A stretch of DNA of 64,000 bases from Bradyrhizobium sp. CCBAU 051011 (GTDB lineage: Bacteria; Pseudomonadota; Alphaproteobacteria; Rhizobiales; Xanthobacteraceae): contig NZ_CP022222.1 of assembly GCF_009930815.1 (NCBI RefSeq), forward strand, positions 5,746,501 through 5,810,500. The letters are read 5' to 3'. A program made the position numbers and the translations under genes. The notes beneath the pieces were generated by a model. It did no database searches and was not told the origin of the DNA. It saw only the letters and a program-made list of their open reading frames with translations. Numbering within the stretch: the stretch's first letter is position 1; each line of letters starts with the position of its first letter. This document shows, piece by piece, positions 46,136 to 54,712 of this stretch.

Positions 46136-47863
46136 TTAGATTGCTGCCTGGGTCGCCGTCCCCGCTACCACATACCAAGTCACGAACAGGCCACAAATCA
46201 GGGCACCGGGCAGGCTGGAGCCGGTCCGCCGCCAGGTGAAGGTTGCGATCACGGCGCAGATCGCCAGAAGCGGAACGAACTGGATGGCGACGATGGTCGA
46301 GAGCGGCACGAAGCCGGGGTCGGGCAGCGGGTTGAACAGCTTTCCGGTGAGCCAGAGGATGGCGTATTGCCCGCCCACGAGCACGATGAAGCCCAGTGTC
46401 AGTGCAAGAATATTGGTCAGGTACAGCGCCCCGCGGGGCGCCGCCATGGTCGAGAAATTTCGGTGCAGGACATGCAGCGCGATGACGAAAAATGCCGTGA
46501 ATGGCACCAGATAGATCACGAAGATCAAAAACTGCTTCGCACTCATCAGCTTCAGCGCAACGATCCAGAAGCGGAAGTCGATCTTGAAGGCGAGGTCGGC
46601 AAGCCACAGCGCGGCGTAGCCGGTTGCCGCAGTGGCGACGGCGATCACGGCCGACTGCAGGACAATGCCGCTTCGGCTGGCGCGCTTGGGCGCGAACCGC
46701 ATCAAGGCCAGCGTGATCAGGCCGTTGATGACGGCCCAGACCAAGATCTGGTTGGTAATGCCCTGCGGCAGCAAGGCGGAGGGTTTTAGGAATGTCCCGC
46801 CCAGCGCGAATGCCGGATAGTACGTCAGCGCCGGAATGAAGGCCGACAGGATGAAGGCGGCGGTCCAACGGCGGCCGCTCGCGGCGACATGTTCCGGCAT
46901 GGTGCCGTCGGCAATCTCCGGCAGCCGCAGGCGGGAATACATCGGCGCTTCCAATAGCGCATCGAAGGCGCCGATCAAGAGCGCGACGAAGCCGAGCAGG
47001 GCGATCAGCGTGCCGATTTCTTTCCGGAACCAGATCTGGTCATCGACCGGGCGGGGCGTGCCGCCCTGCAGGGTTTTGGCGAACCAGTCGAGGCTGTAGC
47101 CGATCGCCTCGTGGGAAATGTGCTCCGCCGGGTGGGTGATGGCGGGGGTATACAGCACCCGGGCGGTGCCTTGCGCGATGTCGCCATAGACCTTGCCCGG
47201 CTCGACCGGGCCCTGAGTGCCGAACAGCGCCCAGAGTTTCGGGCTCTGGGTCACGTCGCGGGCAAGGTCGACGCCCCACATCAGGGTGGAGAATTCCTCG
47301 TATTTGGCGAACACCAGCGCCACGTTGCGTGGCCAGGTGGTCGTGCCCTCGGCCGCAAACGGTTTTCCGGTCGAGGAGCCCTCCAGCACCATCGACTTGT
47401 AGTCGTTGGGCGCGGCCGTCGCCGCCGCCAGCACGGTCCAGCCGCCCATCGAGTGGCCCTCGAGCCCGATATTGTTCTTGTCGACGATTTCAAGGCTGCG
47501 CAGATAAGCGAGGCCATCGGGGCCGCCGAATCCGTTGGCGAAAGCGGGCGGGTCGCTATAGCCGTGGCCGGTCTGATCGAGCGCGAGGACGACATAACCG
47601 CGGCGGGCGAACTCGATAGCGAAACCGTCCTGGGTCTCGCGCGAATTGATGTAGCCGTGAACCGCGAGAATGCCGGGAACGGGGATCTGCGGCGTGGCGT
47701 TGGGCGGGATGTAGAGCAACCCACTCATGGTGTTGCCCTTGGCGCCCTTGAACCTGACATCCTCGATCCGGATGCCGCCGACGGTCTGGGTGAGATGGGC
47801 GAGCAGGCCGCCCGCCAGGATCAGGACCACGCCGACAATCGCCAACGACCACCTGCCGCGCAT
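46136..47863 (-). CDS. alpha/beta hydrolase fused to a multi-span membrane domain
   Basis: The 575 aa protein has an N-terminal anchor (residues 5-25), then an alpha/beta hydrolase domain at about 45-280. The nucleophile elbow is GLEGHSMGGWTVLAAATA, and HG, Asp and His positions (VHGYINSRE, AITHPAEHISHEA) fit a catalytic triad. From about 290 to the end it has eight or nine membrane helices. The hydrolase domain would face the periplasm if the first helix is an anchor with N-in topology. Such fusions are uncommon; the substrate is unknown, with a lipid or ester likely. Confidence 0.75.
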   Translation of the reverse strand: MRGRWSLAIVGVVLILAGGLLAHLTQTVGGIRIEDVRFKGAKGNTMSGLLYIPPNATPQIPVPGILAVHGYINSRETQDGFAIEFARRGYVVLALDQTGHGYSDPPAFANGFGGPDGLAYLRSLEIVDKNNIGLEGHSMGGWTVLAAATAAPNDYKSMVLEGSSTGKPFAAEGTTTWPRNVALVFAKYEEFSTLMWGVDLARDVTQSPKLWALFGTQGPVEPGKVYGDIAQGTARVLYTPAITHPAEHISHEAIGYSLDWFAKTLQGGTPRPVDDQIWFRKEIGTLIALLGFVALLIGAFDALLEAPMYSRLRLPEIADGTMPEHVAASGRRWTAAFILSAFIPALTYYPAFALGGTFLKPSALLPQGITNQILVWAVINGLITLALMRFAPKRASRSGIVLQSAVIAVATAATGYAALWLADLAFKIDFRFWIVALKLMSAKQFLIFVIYLVPFTAFFVIALHVLHRNFSTMAAPRGALYLTNILALTLGFIVLVGGQYAILWLTGKLFNPLPDPGFVPLSTIVAIQFVPLLAICAVIATFTWRRTGSSLPGALICGLFVTWYVVAGTATQAAI

Positions 47864-48156
47864 GGACGCCTCCCGTTGATGCCCTTCACCGTTGAACCGG
47901 CGCTCGGGATTGTTTGCAGCTTCGCTTCGCTTTGCTTGTGATTGTTAGCCTATCCGAAAGTCTAATGCGCGCAAGCGACGGTGCGGGATCAGGGCCTCCT
48001 TGAGGCTTTGAGCGAGCGCGCGGAGAGGTTAGTAAGCCGCGCAGCAGGCTCGCGAATTGGGCCGCCATCCGAAACGAACTGAATCCATCGCGGTGATTCA
48101 AAACCTTCAGAGGTTGAATCAACTTCGGAAATTGAATCAGAAGGTGAAGTCGAGAA

Positions 48157-49356
48157 ATGTCCGGCACCGATAAAACCAAGTCTGGTTTCGACTTAGCCGG
48201 ACCTGTTGTGATCCTCGTCGAGCCGCAGCTCGGCGAGAATATCGGCATGGCCGCGCGGGCGATGGGCAATTTCGCGCTGTCGCGCTTGCGGATCGTCAAT
48301 CCGCGCGACGGCTGGCCGAACATCGCCGCGCAGCGGGCGGCGGCCGGCGCCGACCAGATTCTGGAACAGGCGCAGTTGTTCGACACCGTCGAACAGGCGG
48401 TCGCGGACCTGACGCTGTTGTTTGCCACCACGGCCCGCGCCCATGACCAGGCCAAGCAGGTGGTCGCGCCGGTGGAAGCGGCGGCCGAGATCGTGGCCCA
48501 TGTCGGCAGCGGCGGCGGGGCCGGCATCCTGTTCGGCCGCGAGCGCTATGGCCTCCAGAACGAGGAGGTCGCGCTCGCCAACCGGATCATCACCTTCCCG
48601 GTTAATCCGGGTTTCGCCTCGCTCAACCTGGCGCAGGCGGTGTTGCTGATCGGCTACGAGTGGTTCAAGCTGTCGACCGGCGGCGCGCTGCCGTTCGCGA
48701 TGCCCGAACGGTCTGAGCCGGCCTCGCAGCACCAGATGCAGGCCTTCTTCGACAATCTGGTCCGGGAACTCGACAAGGTCGAATTCCTCCGCCCGCGGGA
48801 GAAGCGGGACACCATGCTGGTGAATCTGCGCAACATCTTCACCCGTATGGACCCGACCAAGCAGGACATGCACACCCTGCACGGCGTGGTGATGGCGATC
48901 GCCGAAGGCCGCAAGGGGCCGGCCAAGGGCGGCGTGCTGGACGGCGAACAGGCGACGCGGCTGCGGGCGCTGTTGGCCGAGCATGGGCAGGGGCCGGCGG
49001 CGCCCGGCGACAGCTCTACCGTGCGCGGGCTCGCCCGGCTGCTTCGCCGCAACCCGACCGATGCCGAGCGCATTCTGTGGCAGGCGCTGACCCGCGACCG
49101 CCGATTTGCCGGCCAGTTCAAGCGCCAGACGCCGGTCGGCCGCCACATTCCCGATTTCGTCTCCTTCGTGCATCGCCTCGCGGTCGAACTGGTCAACCCG
49201 AACGAGTCGGACGCGATCATTGCCGACCGCGCCGGGCGGAAGGCCTGGCTGGAGGCGCGCGACTATCGCGTGATCGAGATGAAGGTGGCGGATGTGGAGG
49301 GGGATCTGGCGACGGAACTCGGGCGGCTCGAAGCGCACCTGAGCGAGGGAAGCTAG
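48157..49356 (+). CDS. TrmJ-like RNA methyltransferase fused to a degenerate DUF559 domain
   Basis: Residues about 15-250 match the TrmJ/SpoU family that 2'-O-methylates tRNA (VILVEPQLGENIGMAARAMGNF, ILFGRERYGLQNEEVALA, FPVNPGFASLNLAQAVLLIGY). Residues about 290-395 match DUF559, a Vsr-like nuclease fold (NPTDAERILWQALTRDRRFAGQFKRQ, RHIPDFVSFVHRLAVEL). In DUF559 the acidic D and E of PDFV and VEL remain, but the usual DGGQH is replaced by VNPNESD and the distal end is changed. I infer that the fused domain binds RNA or DNA without cutting, or that it was captured by readthrough. Start 48157 gives the normal N-terminus. Confidence 0.8.
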   Translation: MSGTDKTKSGFDLAGPVVILVEPQLGENIGMAARAMGNFALSRLRIVNPRDGWPNIAAQRAAAGADQILEQAQLFDTVEQAVADLTLLFATTARAHDQAKQVVAPVEAAAEIVAHVGSGGGAGILFGRERYGLQNEEVALANRIITFPVNPGFASLNLAQAVLLIGYEWFKLSTGGALPFAMPERSEPASQHQMQAFFDNLVRELDKVEFLRPREKRDTMLVNLRNIFTRMDPTKQDMHTLHGVVMAIAEGRKGPAKGGVLDGEQATRLRALLAEHGQGPAAPGDSSTVRGLARLLRRNPTDAERILWQALTRDRRFAGQFKRQTPVGRHIPDFVSFVHRLAVELVNPNESDAIIADRAGRKAWLEARDYRVIEMKVADVEGDLATELGRLEAHLSEGS

Positions 49357-49564
49357 CCGGCCCTTTTCGGTTAGCCGACGTCTCTGTCTTTGCGCCCTCA
49401 AACGGAGTAAGCTTGGCTTGCTCGGACAAGTCGCTGGAAGTGCCACCTGTCGTGGCATGGGCCGATGCTTTGACCGCGACCCGCTCGCATCGATCGCGCA
49501 TTTGACGCCGGCGAAGCTTTCAAGCGGCTGCAGTCCAATCGACAACGCAACGCGGAGGTCTGCC

Positions 49565-50197
49565 ATGGCTACGTCCGACTGGCGTCTCGAAGGCGAATGG
49601 ATCAAGAACTGCACGTGCGCATTCGGCTGCCCGTGCGATTTCAATGCCCTGCCGACCCAAGGCTATTGCAAGGGCATGGTCGGCATGCGGATCACCAAGG
49701 GACATTTCGAAAAAACCAAACTCGACGGCCTGGTTTTCGCGGCGACCGTCGATTTTCCCGGAGCGCTGCACGAGGGCAACGGCCAGCTACAGCCAATTGT
49801 CGATGAGCGTGCCACGCCGGAACAGCGCGAAGCGCTGTTCAACATCATGTCGGGCAAGCATTCCGCCGAAGGCACGCTGTTCCAGATCCTCAGCCTGATC
49901 GTGACCAAGATGCATGAGCCGGTGTTTGCGCCGTTCGAGTTCTCGTTCGACAAGAATGGGCGCGTGGCGCGTGTCGTCGTGCCGGGTGTGCTGGAGACCG
50001 AGGTTGAGCCGATCAAGAATCCCGTGACCGGAGAGCCTCACCGCGTGCAGGTTGTGATGCCAGAAGGCTTCGAACACAGGGCGGCGGAGGTTGCCTCGGC
50101 CAATATTCGTTCGACCGGCGCCATAAAATTCGAGACCAAGGGCACGCATAGTTCGCTCGCCAACGTGGTCCAGACGCCGGAGGGCGTCGCGGCCTAG
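49565..50197 (+). CDS. DUF1326 protein
   Basis: The 210 aa soluble protein starts ATSDWRLEGEWIKNCTCAFG, then CPCDFNALPTQGYCKGMV. The cysteine series CTCAFGCPCDF ... YC is the DUF1326 signature and looks like a metal or thiol site. ATG 49565 follows CGGAGG by seven bases. It lies 50 bases upstream of the DUF2182 gene, and these two families often occur together, so they likely act on the same substrate at the membrane. Function is not known. Confidence 0.85.
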   Translation: MATSDWRLEGEWIKNCTCAFGCPCDFNALPTQGYCKGMVGMRITKGHFEKTKLDGLVFAATVDFPGALHEGNGQLQPIVDERATPEQREALFNIMSGKHSAEGTLFQILSLIVTKMHEPVFAPFEFSFDKNGRVARVVVPGVLETEVEPIKNPVTGEPHRVQVVMPEGFEHRAAEVASANIRSTGAIKFETKGTHSSLANVVQTPEGVAA

Positions 50198-50247
50198 CGC
50201 CGCAGCAGAATCCAACTAGGTGCCGTTCCAGCATCGGGAGCGGATTC

Positions 50248-51039
50248 ATGACGGGGACCTGGACGCTCGAGCAGACCCTGCGGCACGATCGCCTGATCGT
50301 GGCCATCGGAATAGCCACCGTGGTTGCGTTCTCCTGGGGCTATCTGCTTGCCGGCGCCGGCATAGACATGAGCATGGCCGATATGCCGATGGACCCTGAG
50401 CCGTGGTCGCTGGCGCAGGCCGGGCTCATGTTCGCGATGTGGTGGGTGATGATGGTTGCGATGATGGTGCCGAGCGCAGCGCCGACGATCCTGCTGTTCA
50501 CGGCGATCAAGCGCAGGCAGGCGACGACGGATAGCCCCGTCGTTGCAAGCTGGCTGTTTCTCGCCGGCTATGTCGTGATCTGGGCAGGCTTCAGTCTCGT
50601 TGCGGTCTCGCTGCAGTGGGGACTTGATCAGGCCGGATTGCTGTCCGGCATGATGGCGAGCACCAGCACTGTGCTCGCCGGGGCCATCCTGCTCACCGCC
50701 GGGCTCTATCAGTTCACGCCGCTCAAGCACGCCTGTCTGCATTATTGCCAGAGTCCCATAATGTTCCTGAGCTGGTATTGGAAACCGGGCACACTTGGCG
50801 CGTTCCGCATGGGCCTGCTGCACGGCGGCTATTGCGTCGGCTGCTGCTGGTTTCTGATGGCGCTGCTTTTCGTCGCCGGCGTCATGAACCTCGCCTGGGT
50901 CGCCGCTGTTGCGATCTATGTCGCCTTCGAGAAATTGCTGCCTCGTAGCCAATGGCTCAGCCGTGCCGCTGGCGTCGCCCTGATCGTGGCCGGCGTTCTC
51001 TTTCTGGCTTTCGGTGCTACGGCTTTCGCGTCGCACTAG
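50248..51039 (+). CDS. DUF2182 membrane protein, predicted metal-binding
   Basis: The 263 aa protein has about six membrane helices and the DUF2182 motifs MWWVMMVAMMVPSAAPTILL, PLKHACLHYCQSP and GAFRMGLLHGGYCVGCCWFL. Met, His and Cys residues in the helices point to a transition metal such as copper. It follows the DUF1326 gene closely, and the pair is probably one operon. The next gene (TetR regulator) is convergent, ending six bases away. Confidence 0.85.
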   Translation: MTGTWTLEQTLRHDRLIVAIGIATVVAFSWGYLLAGAGIDMSMADMPMDPEPWSLAQAGLMFAMWWVMMVAMMVPSAAPTILLFTAIKRRQATTDSPVVASWLFLAGYVVIWAGFSLVAVSLQWGLDQAGLLSGMMASTSTVLAGAILLTAGLYQFTPLKHACLHYCQSPIMFLSWYWKPGTLGAFRMGLLHGGYCVGCCWFLMALLFVAGVMNLAWVAAVAIYVAFEKLLPRSQWLSRAAGVALIVAGVLFLAFGATAFASH

Positions 51040-51045
51040 CGGCCG

Positions 51046-51696
51046 TCAGACGGCGACCAGCTCGGCGGGACTACCGGTCCGCTTCGGCTTCTTTGCTCTC
51101 GAAGACCCGAACAGATTGCTGGCGGCAAGGCCTGCGGTATCGGCGACCGAGGGATCGCGCGAGACCATCGCGGCGACGATGGCGCCGTCGATCAACAGCG
51201 CGAGTTGATGCGCGAGCACCTGCGGTTCGGCGGCGCCCATCTCACTGGCGAGCTTCTCGATATGCGCCAGCACCACTTTCTTGTGGCGCAGCGCGATGTT
51301 GCGGAATTGCTTGGCGTCCTTGTCGTGCTCGGCCACCGCGTTGATGAAGGGGCAGCCGTAGAAGCGTTCCTCGGCGAACCAGCGCTTCAGCGCCGGAAAA
51401 ATCCGCTTCAGCTTTGCCTGCGCGTCGCCGCCGCCATCCTCTATGGCGCCGATGAACCATTCGCGCCATGCCTTACCTTCGCTCTCCAGCACGGCGTTGA
51501 CGAGGTTGGTCTTCGATCCGAACAGTTTGTAGAGCGTGGTTTTCGCGGTGCCGGCCTCGTCGATGATGGCGTCGATGCCGGTGGCGTTGATGCCGTTCTT
51601 GCAGAACAGATGCGTCGCCGCGCTGAGCAGGCGGCCGCGCGCGGTTTCCTCGTCTCCCGCGGCGAACTGCTTCTTCTTCGGAACTGATTTGCCCAT
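51046..51696 (-). CDS. TetR/AcrR-family transcriptional regulator
   Basis: The 216 aa repressor has an N-terminal HTH (RLLSAATHLFCKNGINATGI, then IIDEAGTAKTTLYKLFGSK) and a ligand-binding helical domain. The N-terminus is Lys-rich. It is divergent from the OsmC/acyl-CoA dehydrogenase/rhodanese operon with about 230 bases between, so that operon is the likely target. The ligand is unknown. Confidence 0.85.
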   Translation of the reverse strand: MGKSVPKKKQFAAGDEETARGRLLSAATHLFCKNGINATGIDAIIDEAGTAKTTLYKLFGSKTNLVNAVLESEGKAWREWFIGAIEDGGGDAQAKLKRIFPALKRWFAEERFYGCPFINAVAEHDKDAKQFRNIALRHKKVVLAHIEKLASEMGAAEPQVLAHQLALLIDGAIVAAMVSRDPSVADTAGLAASNLFGSSRAKKPKRTGSPAELVAV

Positions 51697-51924
51697 GTGC
51701 GCCAGTTAATCGAACCGCGCCGCAATCATCAAGCCGCATCTTTGCGCCGAAAATAATCGCAGGCCGCGCGGCAACTGCATCCCGCGTGAGCAGCGCGGCG
51801 CTGATCAATTTCCGGGCATGTATGGCTAAGCAGCGAGAGAAGTTCGGCTTTTGGTTTCGGCCGGTTCTGGCACGCTTAATGCAGGAAACAGAACGTTCGG
51901 TATCCTACCTCAGGGAGAGAAAAG

Positions 51925-52467
51925 ATGACTGCGGTTGCTCAAAAAACAGTGCTGACGGGCTGCCTGGCCCCGATCGACAGAGGCGGGCTCGAGCAGCTCA
52001 TCGCCAACGGCAAGGCCAATCCGAAGGTCATCAAGACCTTGAAGTGCAAGACGGTGGCGGAGGGCAAGTTTCGCCACGCCAACTACATCCGCAACCTCGC
52101 GCCCTATATCGTCGACGAGCCGCCGGGCCTCTTGGGCGACGACACCGCGCCCAATCCTTCCGAAGCATCGCTGGCTGCGCTCGGCTCGTGCCTTGCCGTC
52201 GGCCTGCACGCCAACGCCGTTCACCGCGGCTGGATCGTCAACAAGCTCGAACTCGAACTCGAGGGCGACCTCAACATCACGGCGGTGTGGGGCACCGGCG
52301 ACGTCAGCGAGAAGCCGGTCGGCTTCACCGATGTGCGCGTCAAGGTCGACATGGAATGCGAGGGCGTTTCCAAAGCCGAGATCGACGCGCTGGTCACCCA
52401 CGTCAAGAAGTGGTCGCCGGTCGCCAACACCTTTACGCGGCCCGTCAATCTCGAGGTCGGCATCTAA
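51925..52467 (+). CDS. OsmC-family peroxiredoxin-like protein
   Basis: The 180 aa protein carries the OsmC fold: PNPSEASLAALGSCLAVGLH holds one catalytic cysteine. A second cysteine occurs near VDMECEGVSKAEIDALV, at the usual place for the partner. OsmC proteins reduce organic hydroperoxides with thiols. It is followed by a flavoprotein and a rhodanese in the same direction, with gaps of 34 and 47 bases, so all three form one operon. GGGAGAGAAAAG precedes the ATG. Confidence 0.85.
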   Translation: MTAVAQKTVLTGCLAPIDRGGLEQLIANGKANPKVIKTLKCKTVAEGKFRHANYIRNLAPYIVDEPPGLLGDDTAPNPSEASLAALGSCLAVGLHANAVHRGWIVNKLELELEGDLNITAVWGTGDVSEKPVGFTDVRVKVDMECEGVSKAEIDALVTHVKKWSPVANTFTRPVNLEVGI

Positions 52468-52501
52468 CGTAACGCACGCGTGCAAGAGGGAGCGGGAGAT
52501 C

Positions 52502-53623
52502 ATGGGTTCACTGGCTTTGTCGCGGGTCGAAGTTGCAGATCAGCCTGCTCCCACGATTGTTGACGAGGTTGCCAGACTGGCTCGCCGCGACCTGGCGCCG
52601 CTTGCGCTGGCCATCGATGCCGGCTCCGCCTATCCCGACGCGTTGCTGCGCGGTTTCGGTGAGATCGGCGCGTGGGGCAGCCATGTCCCGCAGGAGGGAC
52701 CGGCCGACCTGCGCTGTGCCATCCAGTCTATCGCTGCGATCGGGGAGGTCTGTGGCGCGACGGCGTTCATGGCCTGGTGCCAGAACACGCTGGTCTGGTA
52801 CGCAGCGAACTCGACCAATCTGAAGCTTGCAAGGCGCTTCGGCGACAGTTTTTCGAGCGGACGGGTGCTCGGCGGCACCGGGCTCTCCAATCCGATGAAG
52901 AGTTTTTTCGGCATCGAGAAGCTCAAATTGAAGGGACGTAAAGTCGAGGGCGGCTACGTCGTCAAGGGGGCGCTGCCGTGGGTGTCGAACCTTGGTCCCG
53001 ATCATTTCTTCGGCACCATCTTCGAGCGCGAGGACGAGGGCGGCGGCATTGTGATGTTCCTCGCCGACTGCTCCGATCCCGCGATCACGCTGCAGCCGTG
53101 CAAACCTTTTCTCGCGATGGACGGCACCGGCACCTATGGCGTGCAGTTCCGCGACGCGTTCGTGCCCGATGAATTGATCCTGGCCGAACAGGCCGCGCCG
53201 TTCGTGAAAAAGATCCGCGCCGGCTTCATTCTGCTGCAGACCGGCATGGCGCTCGGCCTGATCAAGGATTGCATCGAGATCATGGACGAGGTCGAGGCGC
53301 CGCTCGGGCACGTCAACCGCTATCTGCCGCAGCAGCCGACGCAATTCCGCGAACTCCACGCCGAGTTCGAAAAGGAGGTGATGGCGCTGGCGAGCGATCC
53401 TTATAACTCCGACGACAGCTATTGGCGGCGCGTCGTCGCACTTCGCTTGCGGCTCGGCGACGCCAGCGTCGCGGCCGCGCATGCGGCGATGCTCCATTGC
53501 GGTGCGCGCGGCTACCTCAAGAGCCATCGCGCGCAGCGCCGGCTGCGCGAAGCCTATTTCGTTGCCATCGTTACGCCCGCCACCAAGCAGCTCCGCAAGA
53601 TGCTGGCAGGCGACGAGCACTGA
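52502..53623 (+). CDS. acyl-CoA dehydrogenase-like flavoprotein lacking the usual catalytic glutamate
   Basis: From ATG 52502 the product is 373 aa with the acyl-CoA dehydrogenase fold: FGEIGAWGSHVPQEGPADL, FMAWCQNTLVWYAANSTN, GGTGLSNPMKSFFGIEKL and VSNLGPDHFFGTIF. The region where dehydrogenases carry their general base Glu shows REAYFVAIVTPATKQLRK, with no clear YEG motif. That resembles the flavin-dependent monooxygenase branch (DszC/SfnC-like) more than a beta-oxidation enzyme. Placed between OsmC and rhodanese, it may take part in organosulfur oxidation, which is an inference. Confidence 0.7.
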   Translation: MGSLALSRVEVADQPAPTIVDEVARLARRDLAPLALAIDAGSAYPDALLRGFGEIGAWGSHVPQEGPADLRCAIQSIAAIGEVCGATAFMAWCQNTLVWYAANSTNLKLARRFGDSFSSGRVLGGTGLSNPMKSFFGIEKLKLKGRKVEGGYVVKGALPWVSNLGPDHFFGTIFEREDEGGGIVMFLADCSDPAITLQPCKPFLAMDGTGTYGVQFRDAFVPDELILAEQAAPFVKKIRAGFILLQTGMALGLIKDCIEIMDEVEAPLGHVNRYLPQQPTQFRELHAEFEKEVMALASDPYNSDDSYWRRVVALRLRLGDASVAAAHAAMLHCGARGYLKSHRAQRRLREAYFVAIVTPATKQLRKMLAGDEH

Positions 53624-53670
53624 CTTCCGACCGACCCTAACCCGCAACCTTGAAACAGGAGAAGCCTGCC

Positions 53671-54549
53671 ATGACGGACGTTCTGATAACTGCCGGCGAA
53701 CTCGCGGAATTCCTCAAGCAAGAGCCGTGCGTCGTCATCGACACCCGCAATCCCGAGGCTTACGGCGCGGGGCATCTCCCCGGCGCCGTCAACGTCCATG
53801 AAATCTTCACCTATCTGGCGACCTCGACGCCGGAGGGCATTCACGAACTGAAAACGAAATTCGCCGACGCGTTCGGCGCGGCCGGCCTTTCGGGCAAAGA
53901 GACCGCGGTCATCTACGAACAATCGATGAATTCGGGCTTCGGCCAGTCCTGCCGCGGCTATTATCTCCTGACCATGCTCGGCTATCCCAAGGTCAAGGTG
54001 CTGCATGGCGGTTACGATGCCTGGGCGGCTGCGGGCCTGCCGGTGACCAAGGACGTGCCGTCACCGGTGAAGGCGTCGTTCTCGGTTCTGCCAGAAGCCG
54101 GCGACATCCTGATCGACGCCAAGACCATGCTCGCCGCCGTCGGCAAGCCCGGTATCGCACTGCTCGATGTCCGCGACATCGACGAGTGGATCGGCGAAAG
54201 CTCTTCTCCGTATGGGAAGGATTTCTGCCCGCGCAAGGGACGCATCCCCGGCGCCGTCTGGCTCGAATGGTACCGCATGATGAAGCCGACCGCGGAAGGG
54301 CCACGCTTCAAGTCCAAGAACGAAATCCTGGCGGAATGCGCCACCGTCGGCATCACGCAAAGCACGCCGGTCTATCTCTACTGTTTCAAGGGCGCGCGCG
54401 CCTCGAACACGTTCCTCGCCTTGAAAAACGCCGGCGTGAAGGATGTGCGGATGTATTTCGGCTCCTGGAACGAATGGTCGCGCGATCCCGCGCTGCCGAT
54501 CGAGGAGGGGCTGCCAACGGAGGCCAAGCTCACCACCAAGGCGGCATAA
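53671..54549 (+). CDS. sulfurtransferase (two rhodanese domains)
   Basis: The 292 aa protein has two rhodanese domains. The first (CVVIDTRNPEAYGAGHLPGA) lacks an active cysteine at its loop position. The second (IALLDVRDIDEWIGESSS, IPGAVWLEWYRM) carries the active cysteine in VYLYCFKGARASNTF. Rhodaneses transfer sulfane sulfur from thiosulfate or persulfides to thiols or cyanide. It is the last gene of the OsmC operon; a 13-base hairpin follows its stop. Note that rhodanese and the cyanase-type operon on the right both relate to cyanide/cyanate chemistry. Confidence 0.9.
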   Translation: MTDVLITAGELAEFLKQEPCVVIDTRNPEAYGAGHLPGAVNVHEIFTYLATSTPEGIHELKTKFADAFGAAGLSGKETAVIYEQSMNSGFGQSCRGYYLLTMLGYPKVKVLHGGYDAWAAAGLPVTKDVPSPVKASFSVLPEAGDILIDAKTMLAAVGKPGIALLDVRDIDEWIGESSSPYGKDFCPRKGRIPGAVWLEWYRMMKPTAEGPRFKSKNEILAECATVGITQSTPVYLYCFKGARASNTFLALKNAGVKDVRMYFGSWNEWSRDPALPIEEGLPTEAKLTTKAA

Positions 54550-54562
54550 GGACGCGTCCGAT

Positions 54563-54596
54563 GTTGCAGTCTGATTCAACCGGATCAGACTGCAAC
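54563..54596 (+). terminator. 13-bp perfect hairpin after the rhodanese gene
   Basis: GTTGCAGTCTGAT and ATCAGACTGCAAC form a perfect stem with an eight-base loop, 14 bases after the stop. There is no T run, so its efficiency is uncertain, but it probably closes the OsmC-flavoprotein-rhodanese transcript. Confidence 0.6.
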
Positions 54597-54712
54597 CACG
54601 CGGTTGCGACCTCGATGTGACCATCGCCAACTGGTGGAACCGCGCACCACCGCCGCTCTGGCGTTCCCGATATCCGGTGCGTATAATCACGGCGCAGTCG
54701 GGTGGTCGTGGG

